From positions 16,355,522-16,419,521 of the forward strand of contig NC_059477.1 of the NCBI RefSeq assembly GCF_018139145.2: a stretch of DNA of 64,000 bases. The letters are read 5' to 3'. The stretch comes from Gymnogyps californianus (Eukaryota > Chordata > Aves > Accipitriformes > Cathartidae). Shown piece after piece: positions 33,001 to 53,641 of this stretch (the first letter of the stretch is position 1; each line of letters begins with the position of its first letter). The translations under genes were made by a program, and so were the position numbers. The notes under the pieces are model-generated. The model was not told the origin of the DNA. It did no database searches and saw only the letters and a program-made list of their open reading frames with translations.

Positions 33001-35779
33001 AATACTAACAATAGTAATAATGAAATATAATAATAATAGTAATGAAAAGGAATATAACAAAATAAGGAGGGGGGGGAAGGAAAAAAAACCCAGTGATGCA
33101 CAATGCAATTGCTCACCACCCGCTGACCGATGCCCCAGCAGCGATCCGCCCCTCCCGGCCAACTCCCCCTGTTTGTATACTGGGCATGACGTTCCATGGT
33201 ATGGCATACCCCTTTGGCTAGTTCAGGTCAGCTGCCCCGGCTCTGCTCCCTCCCAGCTTCTTGCACACCTGCTTGCTGGCAGAGCATGGGAAACTGAAAA
33301 GTCCTTGGCTTAAGATAAGCGCTACTTAGCAACAACTAAAACATCAGAGTGTTATCAACATCATTCTCATGCTAAATCCAAAACGCAACACTGTACCAGC
33401 TACTAAGAGGAGAGTTAACTCTGTCCCAGCCGAAACCAGGACAGGAGGGGACCTGTGTTTGGAGATAAGTGCCAAAAATCCACGCAGCAAGTGCTTATAT
33501 TTTTCTTCCCCTCCTCTCTTTTTTCAGAGTTCAAGATCAGTGTCCAGTCCACCATTTATGCTTCCACTTGTGTTGGCCAGTCATTTCTGTGGCTGCATTT
33601 GCTTCTAGTTTATCAGCATTCCTATAAGAATTTCTGGTCACTTGTTCATGTCTGGATTTTGGGAAAAGACTAGGAGCATGTGCTGCAAGTCCTGTTTTAC
33701 CACTCTTGTTATCTACAGGGCATGTCTGTCAATCTAGAAAATCAATTACTCAAGCAGTTGAAAAGTATAATTTGATGCTGACCCTGCCTACTAGAGTCAG
33801 CGTTATTGGGGCACAGAATATGATGAAGATGGCAGGTTTTTGGTCCAGAATGGTTAGTGCTGAAAGATTTCACACTTCATATCTCTAGGTGGTATCTTCA
33901 ATGGAAATTCATCAGTAGCTACCTAAATTCTCTTGGTTGTGTTTTTTTGGTTTGTGTTTTAAAAGGATTTGGAGGATGTATCCCTTGGCTGGTAATACAA
34001 CAGTTAAGCTGAGCCTTTTTGGGAGCTTGCTGTTATTGGATACTCTTTACAGAGAGTTGTTTTGTGGGGGTTTTCCTTCCTGTAGCTGTTGACAAACAGG
34101 CTAGAGTGGGCTGTACTTTGTAGAGAGGGAGGAAGTTTGTTCTCCTGCCCTCCCCCTCTTGGCCAACTTCACTTTGAAAGCTGCAGTAAACACTGGCAGG
34201 GTCCTGTGTCTTGCTGGAAGGGTGTTTGGGTGCCATAAGCTTGCTTTCTCCTCCAGGCTGTAAGCTCCTGGGCATTAGAAATATCAACTATAATTTTTGT
34301 GTCATTTTTCTACTACACCAGGGCCCAATGATACTAGCAGTATTAGTGACCTGTATTTTTTCAGTGAGGAACCTAATTTGATTCATGAGCTGACTTTTGA
34401 GGAGCAGGTCTGGGATTTTTGGACAAAAATGGTCTCCTGAGTTTAGAGGGAACATGATTGGATTCAGGATTGTGCAGTGTTCAGAGAAACCTGGTAACGC
34501 AGCCCTTCTCTATTTGGCAGCTGTATTTCTTAGGATATCTGGAAATGATTTGGAAACCCTTTGATCAACTTATGTGTGAATGTCTCCCTTTGCAGAGATC
34601 AGGCCACTACAGGACTTGACCAATGCCAGGACTCTGTCTTCCTCCAGCTCGGAAGAAGTGTCGGGGCGCTCATCCAGGCGGAGACGGGACCCAGCCTGCT
34701 ATGCAGAGCCAAAACTCAACAGGTTGGACTTTAAACTATTCCTGTCCATGACTGTTCCCATGCTGCAATCCCTGCTCTGCTCTCATGTGCTCACTCTCCA
34801 GGGCTGGACCCTCTGTCACTTTGTTTGTCTTTAAGTTCTCTTACCCTTCGTGTTTCTGTGACCCTCCCCTTCTACCACAGTGTGGTTAAGCCAAAATTCT
34901 GCATTAGCACAGATGCATGTGCAGGCTTCTGGTAACAAGCTACCAAAGATGTAATTTCCCTCACTGAAATGAGCACGTCTCTTAGCAGACTGCATCTGTT
35001 GTACGCCAGTGCTAACGAGGGATTAGTGTGAGGATAAGATACAGCCTAAATGGACAGCTAAGCGAAAGCCCTGATTTCACTTGCTGCCATTCTGTGATAT
35101 CTAAAGTTTTATACAACAACTGAGTAATACTTCGATTTTAATTGGGTTTTAGTGAAGGAAATGCTAGGTTTTGAGGAGGGCTCTCCCCTGTGAGCAGGCT
35201 GTATCTATATTTGTTTTTTCTGGCAGATACGAGTACTTAAACGAGTACCTGCATCTTTTCCATAAGAAACTGTAGATTCAGTAAATTCAATGGCTACTGT
35301 ACAGAACCATTTAACTCCTAAAATGATGACTTTGTTGTTATGCTATTGGGTAATACTGTGTTTTTTCCCTGAAAAGTGTCACAGTTTGAACTTTCTGTGA
35401 GGAGCTGGCTATACTGGGTCAGAAGGTACTCTGTACTGGACAAGGAACAAACTGTACTACTCAGTCATCTTATAGTGGAAGCATTTCAGTAAAATCAGAA
35501 ATTTTAGAGACTGAAATCATGCATGTATTCAAGAAATACCTTGATGGTTCAACCTAACCCTTTTGGTTCTGCAGGAAACTGAGGCGGGGCGACCCATTTA
35601 CAAACATGGAGTTCCTCCACTCCCCTCTCTACAAAGCCAAAAAGAAGAAAGCTGCCAAAGCCAAGGAAATGACCAAGAAGATCAAAAAGGAAAAAGAATG
35701 GCTTCCTGAAGGATGTCCCAGGGCCGAGGCAGGCAAGCTAATAACAATGGAAAGAGACATGGAGCCAGAAGTAAAATAG
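26905..35779 (+). CDS. SGO2: Shugoshin 2 (SGO2), 1010 residues
   Basis: SGO2 protects centromeric cohesin by recruiting PP2A, chiefly in meiosis. Eight coding exons join in phase to 3033 nt: 26905-27046, 27992-28167, 28433-28495, 29091-29185, 29986-30254, 30873-32828, 34596-34722, 35575-35779. Residues about 35-105 form the shugoshin N-terminal coiled coil. Segments [17 protein letters not shown] and [15 protein letters not shown] match recalled human SGO2, not SGO1. Residues 249-901, one giant exon, are a Ser/Lys-rich, probably disordered region, as in mammalian SGO2. Residues 944-951 (KLRRGDPF) are the C-terminal shugoshin motif, preceded by basic and Ser-rich sequence. The protein is shorter than human SGO2 (about 1265 residues) through loss or divergence in the disordered part. 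The intact introns show it is not a retrocopy. The last exons converge on IDH1. Confidence 0.92.
27600..27700 (+). repeat. MIR-like SINE fragment (tentative)
   Basis: In SGO2 intron 2, GATGAGGACTCAGAGCTGTA and GGTAACTTGTTCAAAGTCAG follow the order of the MIR consensus. Confidence 0.4.
27992..28167 (+). CDS. SGO2: SGO2 coding exon 2 (residues 48-106)
   Basis: Codes for the heart of the coiled coil: [20 protein letters not shown] and [20 protein letters not shown]. The acceptor is cccttacag and the donor gtatgg. Confidence 0.92.
28433..28495 (+). CDS. SGO2: SGO2 coding exon 3 (residues 107-127)
   Basis: A 63-base exon reading [20 protein letters not shown] plus E, the end of the coiled coil. 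It is flanked by aacatag and gtaaac. Confidence 0.88.
29091..29185 (+). CDS. SGO2: SGO2 coding exon 4 (residues 128-159)
   Basis: Starts [15 protein letters not shown], like human FHQSS. An acidic stretch ([11 protein letters not shown]) follows. The acceptor is ctttccag and the donor gtgagc. Confidence 0.88.
29986..30254 (+). CDS. SGO2: SGO2 coding exon 5 (residues 159-249)
   Basis: Includes [12 protein letters not shown], comparable to human LPFARVP, then low-conservation sequence. The acceptor is ctcaccag and the donor gtaaat. Confidence 0.85.
30873..32828 (+). CDS. SGO2: SGO2 giant coding exon 6 (residues 249-901)
   Basis: An open 1956-base exon between acceptor ttctaacag and donor gtaggt. 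It is rich in Ser, Lys and Thr, with few hydrophobic blocks. Two related motifs occur, [15 protein letters not shown] (Thr496) and [16 protein letters not shown] (Thr667). The open frame upstream to 30761 is intronic. Confidence 0.92.
32850..33443 (-). mobile_element. Solo LTR, ERVL-like, in SGO2 intron
   Basis: A 594-bp element bounded by TG...CA with the 5-bp duplication ggagg on both sides (32845-32849 and 33444-33448). It shares most of its length with the LTR at 37066-37639. Read on the minus strand it runs from TGTCCTGGTTTCGGCTGGG through a TATA-like core to the low-complexity AT-rich part, so its own transcription would oppose SGO2. No internal retroviral sequence is attached. It begins 21 bases after the SGO2 exon 6 donor. 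Confidence 0.88.
34596..34722 (+). CDS. SGO2: SGO2 coding exon 7 (residues 901-943)
   Basis: Reads [20 protein letters not shown] then [17 protein letters not shown]. The acceptor is ctttgcag. The donor (AG|gttgga) is weak, but the join restores the conserved C-terminal motif. Confidence 0.88.
35575..35779 (+). CDS. SGO2: SGO2 terminal coding exon (residues 943-1010)
   Basis: Reads [20 protein letters not shown], the shugoshin C-terminal motif, then a Lys-rich tail ending EPEVK and TAG. The acceptor is ttctgcag. Confidence 0.92.
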
Positions 35780-35882
35780 CGGTTGAACGGGCAGCCCCCA
35801 AGCTCCTAGGGCCTTGTGTGTCTTTGCTAGAATCTCTCTAACGTTCTGCATAGCATATTTTTTATTTTAATTTTAAAGTATA

Positions 35883-35888
35883 AATAAA
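35883..35888 (+). terminator. SGO2: SGO2 poly(A) signal
   Basis: AATAAA about 104 bases after the stop codon, followed by GT-rich sequence at 35910-35920. This implies a short 3' untranslated region. Confidence 0.8.
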
Positions 35889-37060
35889 GTCCCCTATGCG
35901 GACAGTATAAAACCTTTGTGACACTTATTACCCCCTCTCCCCCCTCCTTTAAATGCTGGGGTGCTTGTCTGCAAAGTCTTTGGGCACAAGTGCTTGTGGC
36001 ATCACAGACAGCTAGCTGGCTCTGCCAGTTCTCTCCTGGCCCCTACACAAGCCTGGGGACAGTACACCTTGGAGGGCTGATCTTCCAGCATTGCAGATAC
36101 CCACAAGGGCTGCTGAAAGGGTATGAAAGGGTTGCAGCAGCCCAGGCTTTGACAGCAAGCAGAAGAGGCATGCCGACATGCCTAGCGTTACCTCCTGTAA
36201 AAGGTGGCTTCCGTACAGCTAGAGCAGTCCCCTGGGAAGTCACATTTAGGGTTGACTACTGAAGCCTTGGACAGCCCCCGAAGTCAGAGCTCTCTGCTGT
36301 TCTGGAAGGGAGCCATGTCAGATAACTGATACATCTCCTCTCACTGTATTTGCTGTCAGTGGGGGTTTGCATAACTAGGGAGTTGAAAACTGAGCCTTCT
36401 ACCAGTCCTGAGCATGCCATACCTAGGACACACATGCACACATCTAACTATATTGATGTCAGCACTAAAGGTAAGCTAGGCTATACTTTGATCAAACACA
36501 ACTTTTGCTGGGGTCTGCTGATGGGAGTGTTGGTGCAAAGGGCTATTACTAGTGGTGGGAGCTACAAGGGCCCTGCCCAAGAGCTCTGTGAAGCAGCTGG
36601 TATACTGTGAAGCAGACAATTGTGTTTCAGGAAATCCTGTGTTCTTTTCCATTGCAGACTGAGTGCCCACTGGCCTCCAGCACTTGCTTTTTTAGGGTCT
36701 ACTGGTGTCTAACTTTGAAGGTTATTGATATTAAATGTTTGAGGGAGTGGTGGGGAAAAGAAGTGATTGTATTAGTAGTAAAGGGGAAGGGAATGTGCCT
36801 CCTTTGAAGCAGGAAAAATGTTTCCTCTTTCTCCATGGCAGAGCAGGGAGAGGGATGCTCTGTTCTTATGACCACACTTCCTGCTGCTTCTCCCAACACA
36901 GAGACAAGTGTTCCTTTCTCTCCTCAGCACTTCAGCAACATCCATCAGTTCATGAGGATAGATTGGGTCTTGCTGTACTCTGCAGAGTCCTCCAGAAGAT
37001 GGAAACTTTGTTAGTACATAGGGAAAATAGTGTCATCTGCAGTCAGGTAAATGCTACTAC
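35889..37060. other. Spacer after SGO2
   Basis: No exon or repeat recognised. With the LTR and the stretch to 38516 it forms the tail-to-tail gap between SGO2 and IDH1. Confidence 0.5.
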
Positions 37061-37065
37061 ATTGC

Positions 37066-37639
37066 TGTTGTGGTTTAACACCAGCCAGCAACTAAGCACC
37101 ACGCAGCCGCTTGCTCACTCCTCCCCCACCCAGTGGGATGGGGGAGAGAATAAAAAAAAAAAAACCCTCATGGGTTGACATAAAGACAGTTTAATAGGAC
37201 AGAAAGGAAGGGAAAACAATGATAATAATAATATGACAATAATAATACTAAAATAATTAGAATATACAAAACAAGTGATGCACAATCCAATTGCTCACCA
37301 CTTGCTGACCAATGCACAGTTGTTCCCAAGCAGTGATCCGCCCCTCCCGGCCAACTCCCCCCAGTTTATATACTGGGCATGATATCATATGGTATGGAAT
37401 AATCCTTTGGTCAGTTTGGGTCAGCTGTCCTGGCTGTGTCCCCTCCCAGCTTCTTGTGCACCTCCAGCCTTCTTGCTGGCTGGGCATGAGAAGCTGAAAA
37501 ATCCTTGACTTAGTGTAAACACTACTTAGCAACAACTAAAAACATCAGTGTGTTATCAACATTATTTTCCTACTAAATCCAAAACACTGCACTATACCAG
37601 CTCCTAGGAAGAAAAGTAACTCTAGCTGAAACCAGGATA
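37066..37639 (-). mobile_element. Solo LTR, ERVL-like, downstream of SGO2
   Basis: A 574-bp LTR of the same family, with target duplication attgc at 37061-37065 and 37640-37644. The terminal CA has become TA. On the minus strand CAGTATATAAACTGG (around 37363-37377) gives a clear TATA box. The duplications differ between the two LTRs, so they are separate insertions and not the two ends of one provirus. Confidence 0.88.
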
Positions 37640-37644
37640 ATTGC

Positions 37645-38516
37645 TTACACTTAAGCTATACTGTTAAGTCATTAAAACAAACAAACAAAAAGTGTAAGAT
37701 CTAAAAATGCCCCTGTATTTATTTGTTCAGTTTCCTGAAAGTTACTAAGCTTTCTCTGGTACTCTGACTCCGGAAGCTGGGTAGGAGCTAGTAAATAAAA
37801 GGGAGTTTGTTAGAGGTGCTGTTGTAGTATGACCTGCCTGACTGTGGCACAGTAATTTCGGCTACTGAGGTCAGAAGCCAGGCAGGAACATAGATCTCCA
37901 GATGTTCCTGATGATTGTTTCTGTTGTTTCTATGGGTCAGCAATGGGACTTTTTCCAGCTGCACTTCTTACATGCTTGTGTTAATAACAGAATAGCAGAC
38001 TACTGTGTTCATTCATATTGAAGGCACAGTGACAGCTGCTAGCAGTTGTAGAGCTGTTTCCAGCAGATGCTTATCCCAAAACAAATGTTAATACTAGCTG
38101 ATCTAGTCTAACATGGCATTTCTATCCTAACCAACACTTATAGCTAGTCAGCTGCAGGGTGAGAGTTTGTCTCATGTATAACCAGTTTCTGATCTTTGTT
38201 GAGCGGTGGTACATCAGTTTGAGTTTACATTAGTCCCAAAGTAAAAGTCAGTGGAAGTGGTACCTTTAAATTCTTGTGTACTACCTGATGCTTACCACCA
38301 CACTACAGATCACATCTTGCCATGGGCCAGAAGAAATTAAAACTCTACTCTAAGAAGGGAGAGATTATTTTTCAGTTTATATCACATTCCAACAGTCTGT
38401 CCCAGCACATACTGGACTGTGCTGAAAGGTACTGGAATCTCTCTCTCTGAGGCAGAATTTCCCCATATCTACTAATGACACAAAGGAAGGAGAGGCACAA
38501 AGAATGTTAGTTGGCT
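37645..38516. other. Spacer between LTR and IDH1 3' end
   Basis: No gene recognised. There is a short caaa tandem run near 37677-37690. Confidence 0.5.
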
Positions 38517-38522
38517 TTTATT
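38517..38522 (-). terminator. IDH1: IDH1 poly(A) signal
   Basis: AATAAA on the minus strand, about 870 bases after the IDH1 stop. The stretch 38523-39389 would be the 3' untranslated region and has no other gene. Confidence 0.6.
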
Positions 38523-39389
38523 TTAGTCTGAACTAAAATATTCTTTAAAAAGAAACCAAACACAAAACCATGGATGGAATAGTTTTTCACAGTCATAATC
38601 TGACTTGCTGTATCATAACAGGAAGGGTAAGTAATAGCCCAGACAACTGGAGAAGTTTTGCACCTTTATGAATTGTGGGGTGGGGGAAGAGGTAACAGTT
38701 CCTATGCTTCACATCCAGTCAGAAGGAGTATAACTGAATTCATGGCCTGCACTTCGACACTGCAGCATGGCTTTATTAGGCTCTTAGCCTATAGGGCTTG
38801 TTTCCAGCATTTACTAAGTGCTTCTTCTCAAATGCTACAGTTCTGACTGTAGCAATAGGACCAAATCCCTTAGTATCAGGATACTATGCTCTGGTTGGCA
38901 CTAAAAGATAAATTAAGAGAGGGGCTGCAGTAGAGCTGGCATAGCCCTGTGAGCTCACTTATACTCAGTGGACAGTACTGGAGAGATGAGGACGGTTCTG
39001 ATTTCTAAGGTCTGTTGGACAGTTAAGTCACCACTGGTTTGACCAGAGCTGTGACACAGACTGGCTTTCAGTCTGAGAGGAAGAGAGAAAAGAAACACAG
39101 ATCATAAAGTCATGGAGAGAAACCTCAGGTCTGCTGTGAATGACATTAGGAATCCAGACCCACATTGAGCTTGAATAGTATCATATTCAGCTGCTCAGCA
39201 AAAGTAAGGCCTAGCCCAGCAGCTCAAGGACTTTAAGAAAACATGGTCTTTTAAACATTTAAAAAAGTGGACATGTTCATTTTTGTCTAGTATTTGAAAT
39301 GTTACACAACAGAGTGTGATACAGTGTCACTTACACTCTGGTGTAAGTGGGAGACACTTTGTTAGTGGAGCTTGAGTAGAACCCGTGCC

Positions 39390-49591
<10,202 letters not shown>

Positions 49592-50657
49592 TTAAAAACT
49601 GCCAACACACATTACCAGTACATGTATCCTGCATTTTTACCACACAACTAGAAGAGAGGTACTAACATAGCATACAGGATCTCTCCTAAAAGTCTTGAAA
49701 ATAACCAGTTTAACCCTAGTGTCATGCTAACCGGTATGTTTCTTAAAGCCCCAGCTCCTAAGGAGATCTATCCAAGGATAAAGTTTAATATCTGAGATTT
49801 AAGGGTGTGTGTTCTAAGGGCATGAGCTTTAATTATGGTTGTACAAAAGAATTTGAAAGCATGACCAAACTCTTCCCCCAAATTCCACAGAAACAGATGA
49901 GCACTGTTTATTTTTAAATTCCATGAGTTCCAGTCCAGTTGCCTGTTTCTCCCCCTTCTTCTGAAAAATGGGGGTTAATGGACAATTATTTTAATGACAG
50001 CTCATATTGCTGGCGCTATTAAGATTAATACATTGTCAGCTTCTTTATTAGCCTCCTTCCCCAGGAAGGAAGGAAACAGGTACAGAAATCCAAGGGCCAC
50101 ATCAAGAGTACTTTGTCATGGCAAGCTTTACTTCTGCTGTTAAAATAAATACTGGACAGATTTGGTTTCTGTATGGAACAGAGGTTTCCCAAGATATTTG
50201 TTCACAAAGCCTCAAAAAATAAACCTGAACTCTGCCCTTCTATTTGCACTTTGTTCCTTGACAAAACCCCACCCCACAGGCCACTGAACTGCTCTAACAC
50301 AGTGCCCTGCTTTCTAACAGCCACAGTTTGTCAGTTCTCAGCTCTGATTATGCAAGAGCTATGACTTGGCAAGTTCCTCCTCCCAAGACAGCCCCATTCT
50401 TGTATGCAGCTGTTAGGATACTACAGTGAGATACCAGGCTCTTGTGCCTGAGGTTGCAGTCTCACAGATACCAAGGTCCATGAATAGCTTTATCCAGAAC
50501 AAGGGGTCCTACTGCACACAGAGTCTATTCATCTAGATGAAGTTATTCAGAGGTGTGAGGTTTGCAATGCAAGGGCCCCAGGTTACAAGCACATGGGGAG
50601 ACTGCTCCCCAGTTCAGGGTTTGGGTTTTTTTTTTTTTTTTTTTAAGTTAAACTAAC

Positions 50658-50700
50658 CTGTGCTGTATTTCCAAAATCCAATCCATTAAACATTTTCAGT
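50658..50700 (-). other. IDH1: Probable IDH1 5' exon with in-frame upstream ATG
   Basis: A 43-base exon between a very good acceptor (ttctcttcccag) and a donor (gttagt). Human IDH1 also has a second 5' exon before the coding start. ATG at 50691-50693 opens a frame that runs without a stop into the main ATG, adding 14 residues (MFNGLDFGNTAQLK). No transcript evidence is available. Confidence 0.5.
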
Positions 50701-52441
50701 CTGGGAAGAGAATAAACTTTTTAAGCTATGTTCTAGCTACTGCATCATGCTTTTCCAAACTTTTTAAAGAGAAAAAATTAAAAAAAAAAAGTACTACAAG
50801 GTTGTGAGTTACTGACGCTCTATTTACTATGAGCACATAAACTTGAAAAATTAACTAGTCCGAGGTACTCCTATCCCAAAGAAAGATAATATCTTGCCTT
50901 ATATTAGGCCTCTCTAGTCCTCATGGAAAACTTAAACTTCACATGACCACACTCTATCTGAACTCAGTTTATTTATGCAAGTATGTTGGGCCCAATTTTC
51001 AGTTGTGACTATCTAAAGGTCTGTATCACACTCCAGTGGCCTAGGCACAGGATTACTACTCAGGAGACTTCAGTTTTGCTTTTGGCACTTACACAGTCTG
51101 AGAAACTGTCTGATTCATTTAAGCCAAAATGTACACAAACACCCACCCACCATCGCTTGTTTTGTGGTTTGGTCCCTACTTAAATAAGACAAATTAGACT
51201 ATGTCAGTCATAGCAATAGGTTTTGCAAAGCTGGCTTCAGACCTATACGGTGCTGCTGTCACAAGGGGAACACAAAGGTATGTGAGACGCCCCTCCACTG
51301 AGATACATCTCCACTGACATGTGGAAACAGCAGATTCTTAAACAACTCTGACAGCATCCTATGCGTTTATCTGATCATGGCCCCAGTACTTTTCCCCTCC
51401 TCCAACACTGATGTCCCCAGTTTCTCTATGTCCAGGGGCAGTACTGCAGCAGCATCCCTCTTCTCCACCTGAGAGTCAACATGCCAAGAGGTTCCTCTAG
51501 GGAGCACACATTCCCTAGAGTTCAACTCTTTCTGTCACTCTTCCCCTTTGATTTTTATACTCTCCAGAACTGCCAAGAGTCAGCAAGGCCTTCCTCCTAC
51601 AGCAACCCTCCTTTAAATACACTTAACCCAGGCATTTAGCCAAGGCAGCTTAGAAGAAACTTTGTGAATTTCCAAACACTCCTTGGTCCTCAGGAAGGAC
51701 TCAGGGCCTACAGTCAATAATTAACTATTGCAACAACTCCTTAATTCAGGTTTACAGAAGATCTCTTCAGATCAGGCATGCTCCCAGGGAGCACAGTGCA
51801 GATCACTGTCACTAACCGAGATCTTGCCAGCACTTGTTTTTCAGCTGCACTGCCCTCCATCCACGCTCACAGCCCGCCCTTGACAATGCAATGCAAGCCA
51901 GCTCTTCTAGCACAGGTAGGATTTGCCGACCAGGCCGCGCACTGCTGCCGATGCCACAACCGAGCCTGAAATCCAGGCACTGGCACCACCTGAGCAAGGC
52001 GCTGCCGGGCCTGGCCAGCACGGCAGCGACCGGGGGCACTCCCCACAGCCCAGGAGGGCTGCCCCGGCATACGCGAGGGGCCCTCAGCACAACCGGCGTT
52101 AGGGGACACCACCGACTATAAAGCGATATCTGGATTGCGAGGGGAGAAAGGCCAGCCCCGGGCCACGGAGGCCGAGTCCGCGGTGCAAGCACCCCCTCAG
52201 CACCCGGGGCGTCTTCAGCGATACCTGCGCCGGGAGGGGATACGGGGCTGGCAACCTGCCGCGGAGCTCCCACCCCGAATCGCCAGAAAAAAAAAAACCA
52301 GCAGCCCTTAAAACACAAAACCACCGTCTCGGGGCTCCTCTGCAGGGCGGGGGACGCCGCGCCCAGGAGGGGAAGGACAAAGGGTGCTGTGCGGCCCCCC
52401 CCGCCTCACCCGCAGGGCCCTGGCGCGCCGAGCCCCGTTAC

Positions 52442-52477
52442 CTGCAGCCCGTGACGGTCCGGCTCTCACGGCGATGC
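52442..52477 (-). other. IDH1: IDH1 noncoding first exon
   Basis: It ends CTGCAG|gtaacg at 52442. Its 5' end is placed about 25-30 bases after the TATA-like box, so the exon would be only about 35 bases; the exact start is a guess. Together with the 5' exon at 50658-50700 it makes up the untranslated leader. Confidence 0.5.
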
Positions 52478-52500
52478 GGGCCCTGGCCGTGCGCCGGGCC

Positions 52501-52507
52501 TTTTATG
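52501..52507 (-). promoter_or_regulatory. IDH1: TATA-like box of IDH1
   Basis: CATAAAA on the minus strand within very GC-rich DNA, about 60 bases before the first donor. It is unusual for a CpG-island housekeeping gene. Confidence 0.5.
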
Positions 52508-53430
52508 GGGCCGCGCCCCCGCCCCCGCCGCCCGGCCCCGCCGCCGCGGCGCCCCCTGCCGGCCCCGCCCGGCCCCTCCTCCCGGCGGCGGGGCGGGGCG
52601 GGGGCGGGCCGGCCGGGGGCGCGGGTGTTCGGCCCTGACCCGTGGGTGGGTGGGTCGGCTCGCGCCGTGGCTCTCCGGCCGGCGCGTGACGGGGCGCGCG
52701 CCGCCGGGTCCGCCCGGGTTTTGCGGCGCCGATGCCTCCGTGTGAGGAGGCCGCGGCAGCACGTAACGCGCTGCGGCCGTTCCGCCGGGCCAGGCAGCCC
52801 GCAGCGCGGTGGCCTGCCCGCCCAGCCGGGCCTTTTCCGCGCTCTCCCGACACCGCCGCAGTAAGTGGCCTGCGTCGCCACAGGGAAGCCGATGGCGCTG
52901 GCGGGCACGAAGGCCTGGGCGCCGAGGGGGCTCGGGCGTGCCCGGGCTGCTGGAGCGGGCTCCAGGGAGAGCGCGGGCGGCCGGCCAGCCTGCCCCCAGC
53001 CGCGGGGTCCCCGCGGAACCGCTCCGCAGCCCAGCCCAGGGGATACGCGTACACACGGGCGGGCGCGAGCACGTTGGATAGCGCGGAGGCGGCCATGTCG
53101 GCACTACGGCAGCCTGAGTAGCGGGGCTCCCCGCCCCGAGGGGCAGGAGGAGGGCGCCCCTCTGGGGCCGGGGCGAGGCGGGGAGCGGGGAGGAACACCA
53201 GGGGAGAACACCCGCCTCCTCCGGCTCCCTCCGCCGCCAGGCTGGCCGCGGATCCCGCTGTGGCAGCCTGGAACTGCCACGCCCGGGAGGAGCCTCCTTG
53301 CAGCGCGGAGCCGGAGAAGGGCGGCGGGGCGGAGGCGGAGCGCAGTGACAGGGCGACGGGGCCGCCGGGCAGGCGGGGCGGAGGATGCCGCCCCAGCGGC
53401 CCCGCCCCAAGGGCCGCTGCCGGCGGGTGG

Positions 53431-53493
53431 ATTGGCGCGGGGCCTCGATTGGCGATGCCTCGGTGAGGAGCGCAGCCATCGGCCGGCGATTGG
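53431..53493. promoter_or_regulatory. PIKFYVE: Three inverted CCAAT boxes near the PIKFYVE start
   Basis: ATTGG occurs at 53431-53435, 53448-53452 and 53489-53493, each the reverse of CCAAT, the NF-Y site. They lie about 150-200 bases before the first PIKFYVE donor, a typical NF-Y distance from a start site. Confidence 0.55.
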
Positions 53494-53539
53494 GCAGGGC
53501 TGGCGGCAGCGCGGCGGGTTGCTAGGGGCGGGGCGGGGG

Positions 53540-53641
53540 AGCGGGCCGGCGCGGAGCCGGGCCGGGAGGAGGGGGTGAAAAGAGGCGGTGTCGCCCTGGG
53601 CCTGCGCCCCGGCACCCCGCACCGCCACCCGCGGGGAGCAG
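53540..53641 (+). other. PIKFYVE: PIKFYVE noncoding first exon (5' end uncertain)
   Basis: Ends GGGAGCAG|gtgagg, a strong donor, just inside the CpG island. The start position is a guess. Confidence 0.5.

Noticed and set aside
32877..33313. Open frames within the solo LTRs (also 37257-37535)
   Set aside because: LTR sequence carries no retroviral genes; these are chance frames.
52451..53628. Very long open frames on both strands (up to 370 residues) in the IDH1/PIKFYVE CpG island
   Set aside because: Their products are Pro-, Arg-, Ala- and Gly-rich and overlap in several frames on both strands. GC-rich DNA simply lacks stop codons, and the region is a promoter.
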